The translations under genes were made by a program, and so were the position numbers. From positions 1 through 27,816 of IMG/VR virus record IMGVR_UViG_3300003873_000095: a stretch of DNA of 27,816 bases. One strand, written 5' to 3'. Below are positions 1-8,015 of this stretch, in pieces; within the stretch, counting starts at the first letter, position 1; the number at the start of each line of letters is the position of its first letter. The notes beneath the pieces were generated by a model. It saw only the letters and a list, made by a program, of their open reading frames with translations. It was not told where the DNA came from and made no database searches. The DNA is from a virus.

Positions 1-3000
1 ATTCCCTGGTACTGTAACCGCAGGTATAACCCTTTGTGGGATTACCCAATCAGGCACAACTGTAGTAGCCCCTGCAGGAATAACCAAATCAGGGATAGCA
101 TGTGCTGGTACAAACCTATTTACATTAGGTGCAGTAGGTATAGTAATAGCTCCTACAGGCACTTCAGGTACTACAGCTCTAGCTAAGTTAGTCACCATAA
201 GTGAATATGTTATAGGGTTACCTGTATAGCCTGTAGCTGTACCCATCACATTGTTACTGAGGGCAGGATATACAGGGAGCTGAGTGACTGTTCCTCCAGA
301 TAGCGTAACACTAATAGTAGCATTGAAGGTCAATGTGCATCCTAACCTGTTATACTTTAGCATAAGCTGCCCGAAAGCATCCACTACTGTAGGGGTATAG
401 GTCAAAGCCGAGTCTGCTACAAACTGTGCAATAGCTGTTGCAACTGCTTGGTCTAACAACCCCTTAGCATAAACATCTAAGGCACCTACGGTATTACTTA
501 TAGTATGAGGGTTGCCAGTCCCTACAATACCTGCTACAGTTTGGTAATCTGATACGCTCCAAGTAAGGATGTCACTAGGTAATAGAGCAGGCGTTTTAGT
601 ACTGCCAATTTGTATGACTCTATCAGGCACTGTGAACCCTGGGATAGTCTTGGCAGGCGTTCCAGGGATAGTAGCATTGAATGGGCTAGTAGGTGGGAGG
701 CTAGTCACACTCTTAGACATGACCCTTCCTGGGATACTAGGTGACATGGAGACACTTAGGTATCGGTTCTCTAGGTAGTCCAATCGAGGGGCTAGGTCAG
801 AGGACTTAATAAAGCGGCTTAAGCGCACATCTAGCTCTTTTAACTTACCTCCTTGCAGTGTACAAATCCTGTTACCTGTATAAACATAATGTTTATAATC
901 GTTAGCCTGCACACATGCTAGATGACTAGCAATACCATCACTATCTGATACTAGCTGATATCTAAATACTTCAGTACCACCTACGTATGTAGCCTCTAAG
1001 ATACTGGCTGTGGCATACACTACGAACCCATCCGCTATGCTGCGAATAGATATAATACGTCCACGTAAAGCTGTAGGGGTTACCACATTGGCTAGAGTAC
1101 TAACGCTTGGTGTGAAATCAATAGGGTCAATTACTGTAGCAGGTGCTACAGGGTCAGCAGGTAGAATATCACTAGAAGTGTAAATAGCTCCTGCAATATC
1201 CCAGCAGCCTAAGCGACCACGAGCACTAAAGATTCCTGCTATATCGGCAATCTTAACAAAGGTTACATTTAACCGTTGCCAAGCCGTGCCTAGTTGATTC
1301 ATTCGTAGCACATAAGGGAGCTTAGGATGATAGGCATATAGCCGATTAGCTAGTACACACCATGTCCAATTGTTCCGTACGTTACGAGGGAAGTCAGTAG
1401 CAGGGGCATCCATAACGGTAGCCGCATAGGGCTGTGTAGGGGATACGGGAATAGCCTTAACTACCCCATTAAGCGTGTACTCTAGAGTAGCCCTTGCATC
1501 CAAGGGAGGTAGCACATTACCTGTAGATGTGAACAGCATGGAAATGCTAACCTGTGTCGCAGGCTTAGTCCCTGCATGATATGAGATGCCTACTGGATAA
1601 GCACTGACAATGGGCGTTAAGGCAGTGGACGTACCTAGATGTGCATAGGTAGGAGCAGCAGGGGATGTTAACAGATTAAAGGCATCATAGGTAGAGTGCC
1701 AAGTCCCATCCAAAGGTAAGGTAGTCTTTAATTGTAGAGCTCTGGTGGCATTAGTACCAAGAAGGTCTGCACTGGTAGTAGCTAATGTAGGTGTAGCTGG
1801 CAAGGGTACTGTAGTAGTATTAACTGCAAATAGGCTGTCCAGTGGGCGTGCATGACTCCAAGAATGCTTAGTTGGGTTAGCTACAATAGCATAAGACTCA
1901 CATATTATAATGCCTGTATTACCCCCTGTAGTGGGAGAGGTGTCCGTCTCTATATAGGGGGTAATATATTCATTAGGTACGCTAGCTACCACCTTCAATC
2001 CTGCTACGGACTGCATAGCTGTCCATTCAGGGGTAATCCCTGTTGTTGTAGAATTCAATTGAATCCTGCCGTAGGCATCAGATAATAGCTTACCTGCTTC
2101 ATCCATGCATATAAGAGGTACGCCTCCACTGAGTATACGTATGAAAGTATTACCTGTGATAGGATTGATGTTTGAGGTAGTTACTTGCAGTCTAATCCCT
2201 TGTAGTTTATCAAAGGAGTTAGGAATAGCCCATATATTACCAGCAGATTCCCCATCATTTATGTGAAACCAATCGTACCGCACTGTGCCTAGGACTACCT
2301 TATTAACGGCTGCTGCCACACCTGAGAAAGTAGGCGTAATCTTGTAGGCAGCACTTGTGTACATAGTAGTGCCATATACCCCTAGCAATGTATAAGCATT
2401 AGCAGTACAGAAGGCAGTAGCAATAGTAGTTACTAGTGTGGTAAGTGGAACCCCTATATCAGCAGCTACTACTGTATAGCTCCATAATACCTTAGTGGGT
2501 GAATTAACATGAAGACTTACTACATCCCCTACTACCAAAGTAGCTACATTGATATTAAGCGTTACAGCTCCAGGAGCACCATAGGGGATAGCTTTTCCTA
2601 TAGCAGGTACTCCAGTATCAAATACTTTAACTACTGCCCCAGACCCCTTAAGGGCTGTGGCTACGTACAGGCGATATAACCCTTCTTGCAATGGCATAAC
2701 TACGCATTCATGTTCAGGTAAGCTATCTGCATAGTCATAGTATATGCCCTTCCCACCAAAGTTGGAATAGCTACTAGTGCCGTTACCCTTAAGCTTAGGA
2801 AAGTAGGTATACATTCTCCCTTCAGGGGGGTTAATCCCTACATAGTCTCCTGATACCATAAATGTGCCATTAGCATTAGCTACTGGCTTAACTAGCTGAA
2901 ATATGCCTAAATTACCTACAGAGGCAGCAGGAATTTCCAGTGCATTTACCCCTAGATTTGTTGCCCAAGAGGCTACCATAGGTAGCGTGCCTGCAAGGAA

Positions 3001-3930
3001 GGGGTTAATAAGGGCAGGGTCATTGGCTTTTACTAGATGCATTCCTTTAGGCTGCGTCCAAGAGGAGGTATTAGAGCTAGTCCCCCAAGTAAACTCTACT
3101 ATCTCCTTTGCAGGGTCAGTTGTACCATCATAGCCTAAGACTCGACTAGATTGCCCTCGATTAGCGTACCTTAAGGCGGTGCCTATGGCGTCAGATACAG
3201 TATCTGACGAAAAATATGTATGTGCCCCGTAATCCTGTGTAGAGAAGGCTAATAGTAAATCCCCATGTACAAAATTAAAGCCTGCATAGTCCATACAAAG
3301 GGTACTACCCTGTACAGCAGTCTCCTCCTCCTTATAGACTAAAGGCACTGCAGGAGAGGTACTTAAACTATGTGTATTACCTACAGATTCTAGCTCTGTA
3401 AGGGTGCACCCAAAGGTTTCCAAGGGAAGCACAGTAGCTTCAGGAGCTATGGCTGGTGTAATTGTACCACCTAAGGCTCCAGTTGAAGGCACAGTTAGCT
3501 TAAACGTGCCAGGGATTATGTCTACTAAGGTATTAGAGAGCAAATCTGTAGCTGTAAAACTGTAAGTAGTGCCAATCATAGGAGGAGTATTTAATATAGA
3601 CTCGGTAGTGTCCCAAGTAACTCCATCAATACTGAACAAAGCTCCAAAGTTACCTAGAGCTATCATAGTATTATTGCCTGCAGAATCCCTAAAGGTAAAC
3701 ATATACTCAATACCTGAAGGCAGCTCAGGCAGATTGGTAGGCAATTGCCCGAAGAATGACGCCATCCCCTCAGGGGTAGGCAAAGCGTTAGCCATATCTA
3801 GCACTTGGATGTTATTATTCATCCCGCCATATACACCCTGCCCTAAAGGGTCAGGTTTGTTATTGATATACTCTTGCCCAAAGGGAAAGGTTATTTTTCC
3901 AAGGTCTACTACATATGTACGCTTTGCCAT
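1..3930 (-). CDS. Giant virion/tail-associated protein, 3' end outside window
   Basis: One minus-strand frame stays open from an ATG at 3930 to the left edge, 1310 codons without a stop, so the C-terminus is missing. A Shine-Dalgarno GAGG sits about 8 bases before the ATG, inside the end of the upstream 126-aa gene. The N-terminus reads MAKRTYVVDLGKITFPFGQE. The protein is rich in Gly, Thr, Ser, Val and Asn, with many short beta-strand-like stretches and phrases such as ALGNFGALFSIDGVTW that look like beta-propeller or beta-sandwich blades. I see no signal peptide, membrane segment or catalytic motif. Its size, composition and position after the lysis genes in the late operon suggest a tail, appendage or host-contact protein, but I do not recognise a family. 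It has typical phage codon use for this window (many GTA, CTA, CCT). Confidence 0.85.
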   Translation of the reverse strand, partial: MAKRTYVVDLGKITFPFGQEYINNKPDPLGQGVYGGMNNNIQVLDMANALPTPEGMASFFGQLPTNLPELPSGIEYMFTFRDSAGNNTMIALGNFGALFSIDGVTWDTTESILNTPPMIGTTYSFTATDLLSNTLVDIIPGTFKLTVPSTGALGGTITPAIAPEATVLPLETFGCTLTELESVGNTHSLSTSPAVPLVYKEEETAVQGSTLCMDYAGFNFVHGDLLLAFSTQDYGAHTYFSSDTVSDAIGTALRYANRGQSSRVLGYDGTTDPAKEIVEFTWGTSSNTSSWTQPKGMHLVKANDPALINPFLAGTLPMVASWATNLGVNALEIPAASVGNLGIFQLVKPVANANGTFMVSGDYVGINPPEGRMYTYFPKLKGNGTSSYSNFGGKGIYYDYADSLPEHECVVMPLQEGLYRLYVATALKGSGAVVKVFDTGVPAIGKAIPYGAPGAVTLNINVATLVVGDVVSLHVNSPTKVLWSYTVVAADIGVPLTTLVTTIATAFCTANAYTLLGVYGTTMYTSAAYKITPTFSGVAAAVNKVVLGTVRYDWFHINDGESAGNIWAIPNSFDKLQGIRLQVTTSNINPITGNTFIRILSGGVPLICMDEAGKLLSDAYGRIQLNSTTTGITPEWTAMQSVAGLKVVASVPNEYITPYIETDTSPTTGGNTGIIICESYAIVANPTKHSWSHARPLDSLFAVNTTTVPLPATPTLATTSADLLGTNATRALQLKTTLPLDGTWHSTYDAFNLLTSPAAPTYAHLGTSTALTPIVSAYPVGISYHAGTKPATQVSISMLFTSTGNVLPPLDARATLEYTLNGVVKAIPVSPTQPYAATVMDAPATDFPRNVRNNWTWCVLANRLYAYHPKLPYVLRMNQLGTAWQRLNVTFVKIADIAGIFSARGRLGCWDIAGAIYTSSDILPADPVAPATVIDPIDFTPSVSTLANVVTPTALRGRIISIRSIADGFVVYATASILEATYVGGTEVFRYQLVSDSDGIASHLACVQANDYKHYVYTGNRICTLQGGKLKELDVRLSRFIKSSDLAPRLDYLENRYLSVSMSPSIPGRVMSKSVTSLPPTSPFNATIPGTPAKTIPGFTVPDRVIQIGSTKTPALLPSDILTWSVSDYQTVAGIVGTGNPHTISNTVGALDVYAKGLLDQAVATAIAQFVADSALTYTPTVVDAFGQLMLKYNRLGCTLTFNATISVTLSGGTVTQLPVYPALSNNVMGTATGYTGNPITYSLMVTNLARAVVPEVPVGAITIPTAPNVNRFVPAHAIPDLVIPAGATTVVPDWVIPQRVIPAVTVPGN

Positions 3931-3934
3931 GTGA

Positions 3935-4315
3935 TTATCCTCGTAGAGTAGCGGAAGGGTTATTTAGCCCTGCCCAGCTTACCATTTCTTGTATATACAG
4001 TTCCCCTGCTACTGTGCTAATGACAGAAAGCCCCTTCAATAAGGGGCTAGGGGTGAACACAATAGGCATACCGCCTCTAAGAGCTAGGCAGTTACCTCCT
4101 TGTACAGTTTGTATAGGAGTAGCATCAAAGCAGAGAATACAATCTACTTTAGAATACAGCTCATACATCTTGTCCAGTTTTAGAGTAGTATCTACTACAG
4201 CAAAGGGAGTAGCAGAAAAGGGCAAGATGGTAAGGTGTATAGGACGCATAGCTTCCATGTGAATTTGCTGCCCATCCTGTGTAGCTAATGGGTAAACATC
4301 AATAGGCGCAGGCAT
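3935..4315 (-). CDS. Hypothetical late protein, 126 aa
   Basis: An ATG at 4315 follows the holin stop (TAG at 4320-4318) by two bases, with AGGTAAG as a modest ribosome site. The product starts MPAPIDVYPLATQDGQQIHM and is a mixed alpha/beta protein with no transmembrane segment or recognisable motif. Its last codons (ending ATLRG) carry the Shine-Dalgarno of the giant gene downstream, so the two are probably translationally linked. The gene contains a perfect 8-bp stem-loop (4029-4048), listed separately. It could be a small virion or fibre-assembly protein; this is inferred from position only. Confidence 0.75.
   Translation of the reverse strand: MPAPIDVYPLATQDGQQIHMEAMRPIHLTILPFSATPFAVVDTTLKLDKMYELYSKVDCILCFDATPIQTVQGGNCLALRGGMPIVFTPSPLLKGLSVISTVAGELYIQEMVSWAGLNNPSATLRG
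4029..4048 (-). other. Intragenic 8-bp stem-loop
   Basis: On the minus strand AGCCCCTT-ATTG-AAGGGGCT forms a perfect 8-bp stem with a 4-base loop, followed by TTTC. It lies inside the 126-aa gene just upstream of the giant virion gene. It resembles an intrinsic terminator stem but has only a very short T tract, so it may instead be an attenuator, a processing site or a chance result of codon choice. Confidence 0.45.
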
Positions 4316-4317
4316 AG

Positions 4318-4803
4318 CTACTTACCTGCAGGCTTAGAGCCACCACGCTTCCAAGCCGTGATACCTAAGACACTGCCCCATGCAATCAAGGCTATCTCAG
4401 GGATGGTCACTGTAGTAGACTCCCCCTTAATAGCAGGTAATGCATACACTAGAAACAGCGTAGTACCAAACAAAATGCCATTTACTGGACGCCAAGCCCA
4501 TTGTAGCCAATGCTCACTCTTAGACTCTGCCTGCATAGACTGATTAACTGCCAAGATACGAGACGTTTCTGCCTCTAGTACCTGCCGCTGCAAGGCTTCC
4601 GAATGCTGATTCTCTAGAGCCATCAACTTCGCTGCTGCATCAGGGTCAGTAGAAATTGCTGCCTTAATAGCCTCAGGGGAATTATCACAACCTAAGGCTT
4701 TGGCAATCAGTGTACCTGCCATGCCAGCCCCAGGGATAGGTAATAGGCTACCTAGCAAAGGGGCGTAGGTTCCTACAAGTTTTCCTACATCCTTCCAATT
4801 CAT
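4318..4803 (-). CDS. Holin, three-transmembrane type
   Basis: This 161-aa protein resembles the 3TM holin family (GTA/phage holin type). It would form inner-membrane lesions that release or activate the endolysin. Hydrophobic segments are visible at about residues 13-37 (PLLGSLLPIPGAGMAGTLIA), 105-125 (RPVNGILFGTTLFLVYALP) and 132-150 (IPEIALIAWGSVLGITAW). The family's RPxNG signature precedes the second, and the middle (about 45-100) is polar and helical. The C-terminus is basic (WKRGGSKPAGK). The ribosome site AAGGGGAAG precedes the ATG at 4803. It sits directly after the endolysin and a tiny ORF, a standard lysis cassette order. Confidence 0.85.
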   Translation of the reverse strand: MNWKDVGKLVGTYAPLLGSLLPIPGAGMAGTLIAKALGCDNSPEAIKAAISTDPDAAAKLMALENQHSEALQRQVLEAETSRILAVNQSMQAESKSEHWLQWAWRPVNGILFGTTLFLVYALPAIKGESTTVTIPEIALIAWGSVLGITAWKRGGSKPAGK

Positions 4804-4853
4804 TATTTCTTCCCCTTAGACTTTAAGTACCAGTCTGTTAGTTCCTTATTCAT
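4803..4853 (-). CDS. Possible 16-aa peptide coupled to holin
   Basis: Between endolysin and holin an ORF reads MNKELTDWYLKSKGKK. Its stop TAA overlaps the holin ATG by one base (TAATG). GAGGATAGGATAGC upstream offers a ribosome site. It could be a translational leader setting the rate of holin synthesis, or simply chance. No homology can be claimed at this length. Confidence 0.3.
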   Translation of the reverse strand: MNKELTDWYLKSKGKK

Positions 4854-4859
4854 GCTATC

Positions 4860-5270
4860 CTATCCTCTAAATGTTTTCAATCCTGTGAAGTTACGGCAGT
4901 CTACATGCAACCAGCTTACTCGTAGCTCTAAGCCTGTGATAGCCTTTAGCTCTTTATGCTTGCCTGCCATAATATCCTGTCGAATCTTGACTACATCAAT
5001 GTCCTTAGGGTGTAAGTCAAACCCTCTACCAAAGCTGTGTTGGCTAGTAGGTGAATACTCAGGGCTATCCGTAGTCCGTAGACCCCGCCACTGATACTTC
5101 CCACCCTTATGCCAATCATTGATAATCATTACACCATAAAGGTCACGTAAGGAATCAATAGCCTTAAGCATACGCTCATCTAGCAGCTCCCAAGCAGACT
5201 CCCCTCGTTCCTCGTAAATGTGTTTCGGTACTAACTCCTGCAATACAAAATGCTTGCACTTATAGCTCAT
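4860..5270 (-). CDS. Endolysin, M15-type peptidase (L-Ala-D-Glu or D-Ala-D-Ala type)
   Basis: This 136-aa protein has the LAS/M15 zinc peptidase pattern: SQHSFGRGFDL with ligands H78 and D85, then SWLHVDCR with H122. E115 (ELRVSW) is a candidate for the catalytic acid. Such enzymes cut peptidoglycan cross-link or stem peptides, and single-domain versions of this length are common in phages of Gram-negative hosts. No signal peptide is seen, so export should depend on the holin next door. Its ATG overlaps the stop of the upstream membrane protein (ATGA at 5270-5267), implying coupled translation. Confidence 0.9.
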   Translation of the reverse strand: MSYKCKHFVLQELVPKHIYEERGESAWELLDERMLKAIDSLRDLYGVMIINDWHKGGKYQWRGLRTTDSPEYSPTSQHSFGRGFDLHPKDIDVVKIRQDIMAGKHKELKAITGLELRVSWLHVDCRNFTGLKTFRG

Positions 5271-5542
5271 TTCTTATCCCCTGTTTCAATCATGTGGTCT
5301 AGCAGCCTATCTAATTTGGTATCCATACGGTCTAGGCGTACATCAATAGTAGACTTCAAGGTCTTCATAGCGACTTCTTGTGAAGTAGACGCTTGCTGAA
5401 GCAAAGCAATCTGTGTATCCAGCTTAGCCCGACTTTCCTTAGCTGAAGAATACATAGATAAGATACTAAGCACTAAGGCTATGGTAGTTAAGATATGCCC
5501 TACTGTAATCTCAGGCTTTAGGTGTACTGGCTTATCAGGCAT
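5267..5542 (-). CDS. Small membrane protein with coiled coil, lysis cassette
   Basis: This 91-aa protein has one transmembrane helix at about residues 14-34 (VGHILTTIALVLSILSMYSS). It is followed by a heptad-rich, charged region (about 35-85) that should form a coiled coil. This architecture and its position directly before the endolysin suit an i-spanin-like or XhlA-like lysis accessory protein. I see no embedded Rz1-type lipoprotein. It overlaps the endolysin start by four bases. The assignment to a lysis role is inferred from topology and neighbours. Confidence 0.75.
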   Translation of the reverse strand: MPDKPVHLKPEITVGHILTTIALVLSILSMYSSAKESRAKLDTQIALLQQASTSQEVAMKTLKSTIDVRLDRMDTKLDRLLDHMIETGDKK

Positions 5543-5559
5543 GTGATATGTCCCCTTTC

Positions 5560-6024
5560 TTATTGTAGTCCTAAATATCTAGCTATAGTTAAGGCTTCAG
5601 AATGACTCCATACACTATTAGCTATGGTTGTACCATTTCCTGCTACAATTACTTCCACTTGTGGTGGTACATAAGCAATATCTACAGCTACTCCAGCGGA
5701 GAGTAAGGTCTTATCAAAAGTATCAATACCTTCTAGCCCTGTATCTGTGATGATAGTGCCTGTGATAGTAATAGCATGTGTAGCATTCCACGGGACTAGA
5801 CGCGTACCGCCTAGTAGGGTAACATACCTTTCGGTAAACTTGCCTGTACTTTTAGGAACATTCCCATCAGCCTTCATAAACAAGTCATAAGCCCTTAAGG
5901 CTATGTTAGTCCTTCTAAGGGTACGCATCTCCCTGTAAATATCTATAGGATGTACCTGAGCACCCATTGTAGCAGCGCTCAAGTACACTCGTCTGGTAGC
6001 TCCGTCAATATGGTCTATTAACAT
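5560..6024 (-). CDS. Phage structural protein, 154 aa
   Basis: The protein starts MLIDHIDGATRRVYLS. It contains phrases such as DIYREMRTLRRTN, GKFTERYVTLLGGTRLVPWN and ITGTIITDTGLEG, which I recall from conserved small phage virion proteins near tail genes. It is mixed alpha/beta with no membrane segment. TAGGAG upstream of the ATG at 6024 is a good ribosome site. It follows the 483-aa virion protein by about 20 bases. I infer a tail or appendage component; the exact role is unknown. Confidence 0.75.
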   Translation of the reverse strand: MLIDHIDGATRRVYLSAATMGAQVHPIDIYREMRTLRRTNIALRAYDLFMKADGNVPKSTGKFTERYVTLLGGTRLVPWNATHAITITGTIITDTGLEGIDTFDKTLLSAGVAVDIAYVPPQVEVIVAGNGTTIANSVWSHSEALTIARYLGLQ

Positions 6025-6046
6025 AGTCCCAGTCTCCTATAGGCTA

Positions 6047-7498
6047 TTATACGTTATTCTCTGCTTGAGGTGCGCAAGCAAAACTAAGGCTAGTAACACG
6101 TGTTAATGTGTATAGAGTCTTAGCCTGTGTAGCTCCGCCATCCCCTTCACATACGAATACGGCATTCTTGTTAGTACCTGCTGCACCACCAATAGTATCA
6201 CCATCATAGTCAAAGCCGAAGACGATTTCATTGTTGACATTAGCAGCAGAAGCATTACCTGTAACTACGGCAGCGGTAGAGTCTTGCACAGCTACAGCTG
6301 CGGCTGTATTATAGCCTGCTGCGAAGTATGAGTGATACCAAGCATTAGGGTCAGCCTTAGCAGTAGCTCCTACATTAACTGTGACACCTACTGTAAATAG
6401 GTATGAGTTTGTAGTACCTGCATCATTTGTAAAGATTACTCGCTGCTGGTCAGCTACAGGGATGTTGTAAATGTATAAGCCTAGATTATCTGCACCAGAC
6501 TTAGTAACTACTTGCCCTGCAGCATTGTAGGTATACCATACATCTACGTCCTTACCAATGGTAACAGTTTGTGCGCCGCTGTCAATATCCGTTGTTACGG
6601 TAGCGATTGCATCGAGGTACGCGACTATTTGGTCAAGTGTAGAGCCGTTGGGGTTATTGATTACCCAAGAGAAGTTCCCTGTACCCTCAGCGAAGCCTGC
6701 GACTGCTAAAGGTGTGGCTAGCTTAGCCAAAGATACATTTAACCATGCGCCTGCTGGAGTAGTCCATACACTAGCAAAGGGATGCGCACCACCTACGTTA
6801 GTAGTCAAGTGAGGGGATTCGTTAATCGCGAAACCTGTAGAGTATCCACCTAATTCTGTAATACCCAAATCTACAGAAGTAGACTTACGGTCGTAGTTAT
6901 TACCATAGGTACGTACTGATACAATCTCAGGGTTAAGGGTATTGTTAGTAGCGGCTGCCCCACCAACTAATACGGCTTCATCAATCTGCCCTGCTTTAGC
7001 ATAGTTGACTGCAGTAGTAAAATGACCTAATTGATAGTAAGGCTGTGAGGTTGCCCCAATATTAGATAAGCCTTTGTTACCAAAGTAGATACGTTGCACT
7101 ACGCCTGCGGCATCATACTCGTTCCAGCCTGAGCCACGAATCAAGGCACGGTCAGCGTTAGCCAAAGGTGTACGCCCGTTTACAAAGTTATAAGCTCCAC
7201 CGAACTTAAAGGTACCTGATGTCCAACGGTCAAAGGCACGTAGTGTAGCATCAACTCTACGCTCTTGGTTTTCGAAGGCATATAGTGCTTCAAACTTAAG
7301 CCCATCAATTAAGATTAGCGGGTTAGCTGCACCTGCCGCACCACCGTGAGCTGTTAAGTTTAGGGTAGGGTGGGTAGTAGCAGTAAAGAACTGCACTGTC
7401 CCATTTACACGGTCAAAGAATACATTACCGTCCGTGCCTGCTGCAGTACTAGCCTGAAACAGGGATGTAGCATAATTGGATAAGTCAATCAGTGCCAT
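6047..7498 (-). CDS. Putative virion structural protein, 483 aa
   Basis: This Ala/Gly/Thr/Asn-rich protein (MALIDLSNYATSLFQ...) has many predicted beta strands and no enzyme motif. A tract such as GQIDEAVLVGG lies in the first half. The C-terminal third is rich in short V/T/G strands typical of phage decoration or appendage proteins. AAGGAG precedes the ATG, which overlaps the stop of the 61-aa gene (TAATG at 7500-7496). Its codon use is less extreme than that of the early genes, as for the capsid gene, which fits high expression. It might be a major tail, decoration or receptor-contact protein. Confidence 0.8.
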   Translation of the reverse strand: MALIDLSNYATSLFQASTAAGTDGNVFFDRVNGTVQFFTATTHPTLNLTAHGGAAGAANPLILIDGLKFEALYAFENQERRVDATLRAFDRWTSGTFKFGGAYNFVNGRTPLANADRALIRGSGWNEYDAAGVVQRIYFGNKGLSNIGATSQPYYQLGHFTTAVNYAKAGQIDEAVLVGGAAATNNTLNPEIVSVRTYGNNYDRKSTSVDLGITELGGYSTGFAINESPHLTTNVGGAHPFASVWTTPAGAWLNVSLAKLATPLAVAGFAEGTGNFSWVINNPNGSTLDQIVAYLDAIATVTTDIDSGAQTVTIGKDVDVWYTYNAAGQVVTKSGADNLGLYIYNIPVADQQRVIFTNDAGTTNSYLFTVGVTVNVGATAKADPNAWYHSYFAAGYNTAAAVAVQDSTAAVVTGNASAANVNNEIVFGFDYDGDTIGGAAGTNKNAVFVCEGDGGATQAKTLYTLTRVTSLSFACAPQAENNV

Positions 7499-7683
7499 TA
7501 TTTAACTCCTTGTACTACTTTAAGCTTCCAACCTTGCTTAAGCTCAAATGGCTTAGTGGCTGTGGGTAGGTTAATTGCATCTACGCTCATAGGCTTCAGT
7601 TTACGGGATAGCCAATTAAGGGATACATTCTCAGATACAGTAATAACCTTGTTACGTTTATCTACTCTTACTGTGGGTGTCAT
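7498..7683 (-). CDS. Hypothetical protein, 61 aa
   Basis: This small basic protein begins MTPTVRVDKRNKVITVSENV and looks like a short beta-rich domain. AGGAG precedes the start. It overlaps the previous gene by ATGA and the following gene by TAATG, so all three (108 aa, 61 aa, 483 aa) are probably translated in a coupled way. Its neighbours suggest a small virion or assembly factor for the 483-aa protein. No family is recognised. Confidence 0.7.
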   Translation of the reverse strand: MTPTVRVDKRNKVITVSENVSLNWLSRKLKPMSVDAINLPTATKPFELKQGWKLKVVQGVK

Positions 7684-8006
7684 AGTTCACTCCTATTCAT
7701 TTCCATTTCTAAGGCTCTAGCCAGTCGTTCATTTTCTTCCTTCATATGCTTTATGATGCCTTCATAGTTAGCCTCCCGCTCCTTGTATACTTCCTTAATA
7801 AGCTGTTTACCATGTGCAATGCCTATGTTAAAGGCACGAAGCTCATACTTCTTGGCAAAGTCTAGGATAGTAAACATGCTAGTCTCTGTAATTTGACTAG
7901 AGAATACTCCTAGTTGTTTATCTGTTTCATTCTCTTGTACTACCCAGTCACTCTTTTCAGAGCCTTGTGTAGTCTGTGTTACATGTGCTGTAGATAGCTG
8001 TAGCAT
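7680..8006 (-). CDS. Hypothetical coiled-coil protein, 108 aa
   Basis: The N-terminal 45 residues are polar (MLQLSTAHVTQTTQGSEKSD). The C-terminal half is strongly helical and charged (KEREANYEGIIKHMKEENER) and should form a coiled coil. AAGGAG lies upstream of the ATG. The gene sits between the beta-helix protein and the 483-aa virion protein and overlaps the next gene by four bases. A chaperone or trimerisation-helper role for adjacent appendage proteins is plausible but inferred. Confidence 0.7.
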   Translation of the reverse strand: MLQLSTAHVTQTTQGSEKSDWVVQENETDKQLGVFSSQITETSMFTILDFAKKYELRAFNIGIAHGKQLIKEVYKEREANYEGIIKHMKEENERLARALEMEMNRSEL

Positions 8007-8015
8007 ATTGTCTCC

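Noticed and set aside
3569-4262. Two plus-strand ORFs of 121 and 115 codons
   Set aside because: They lie opposite the giant virion gene and the 126-aa gene, have no ribosome sites and are explained by the codon bias of the true strand.
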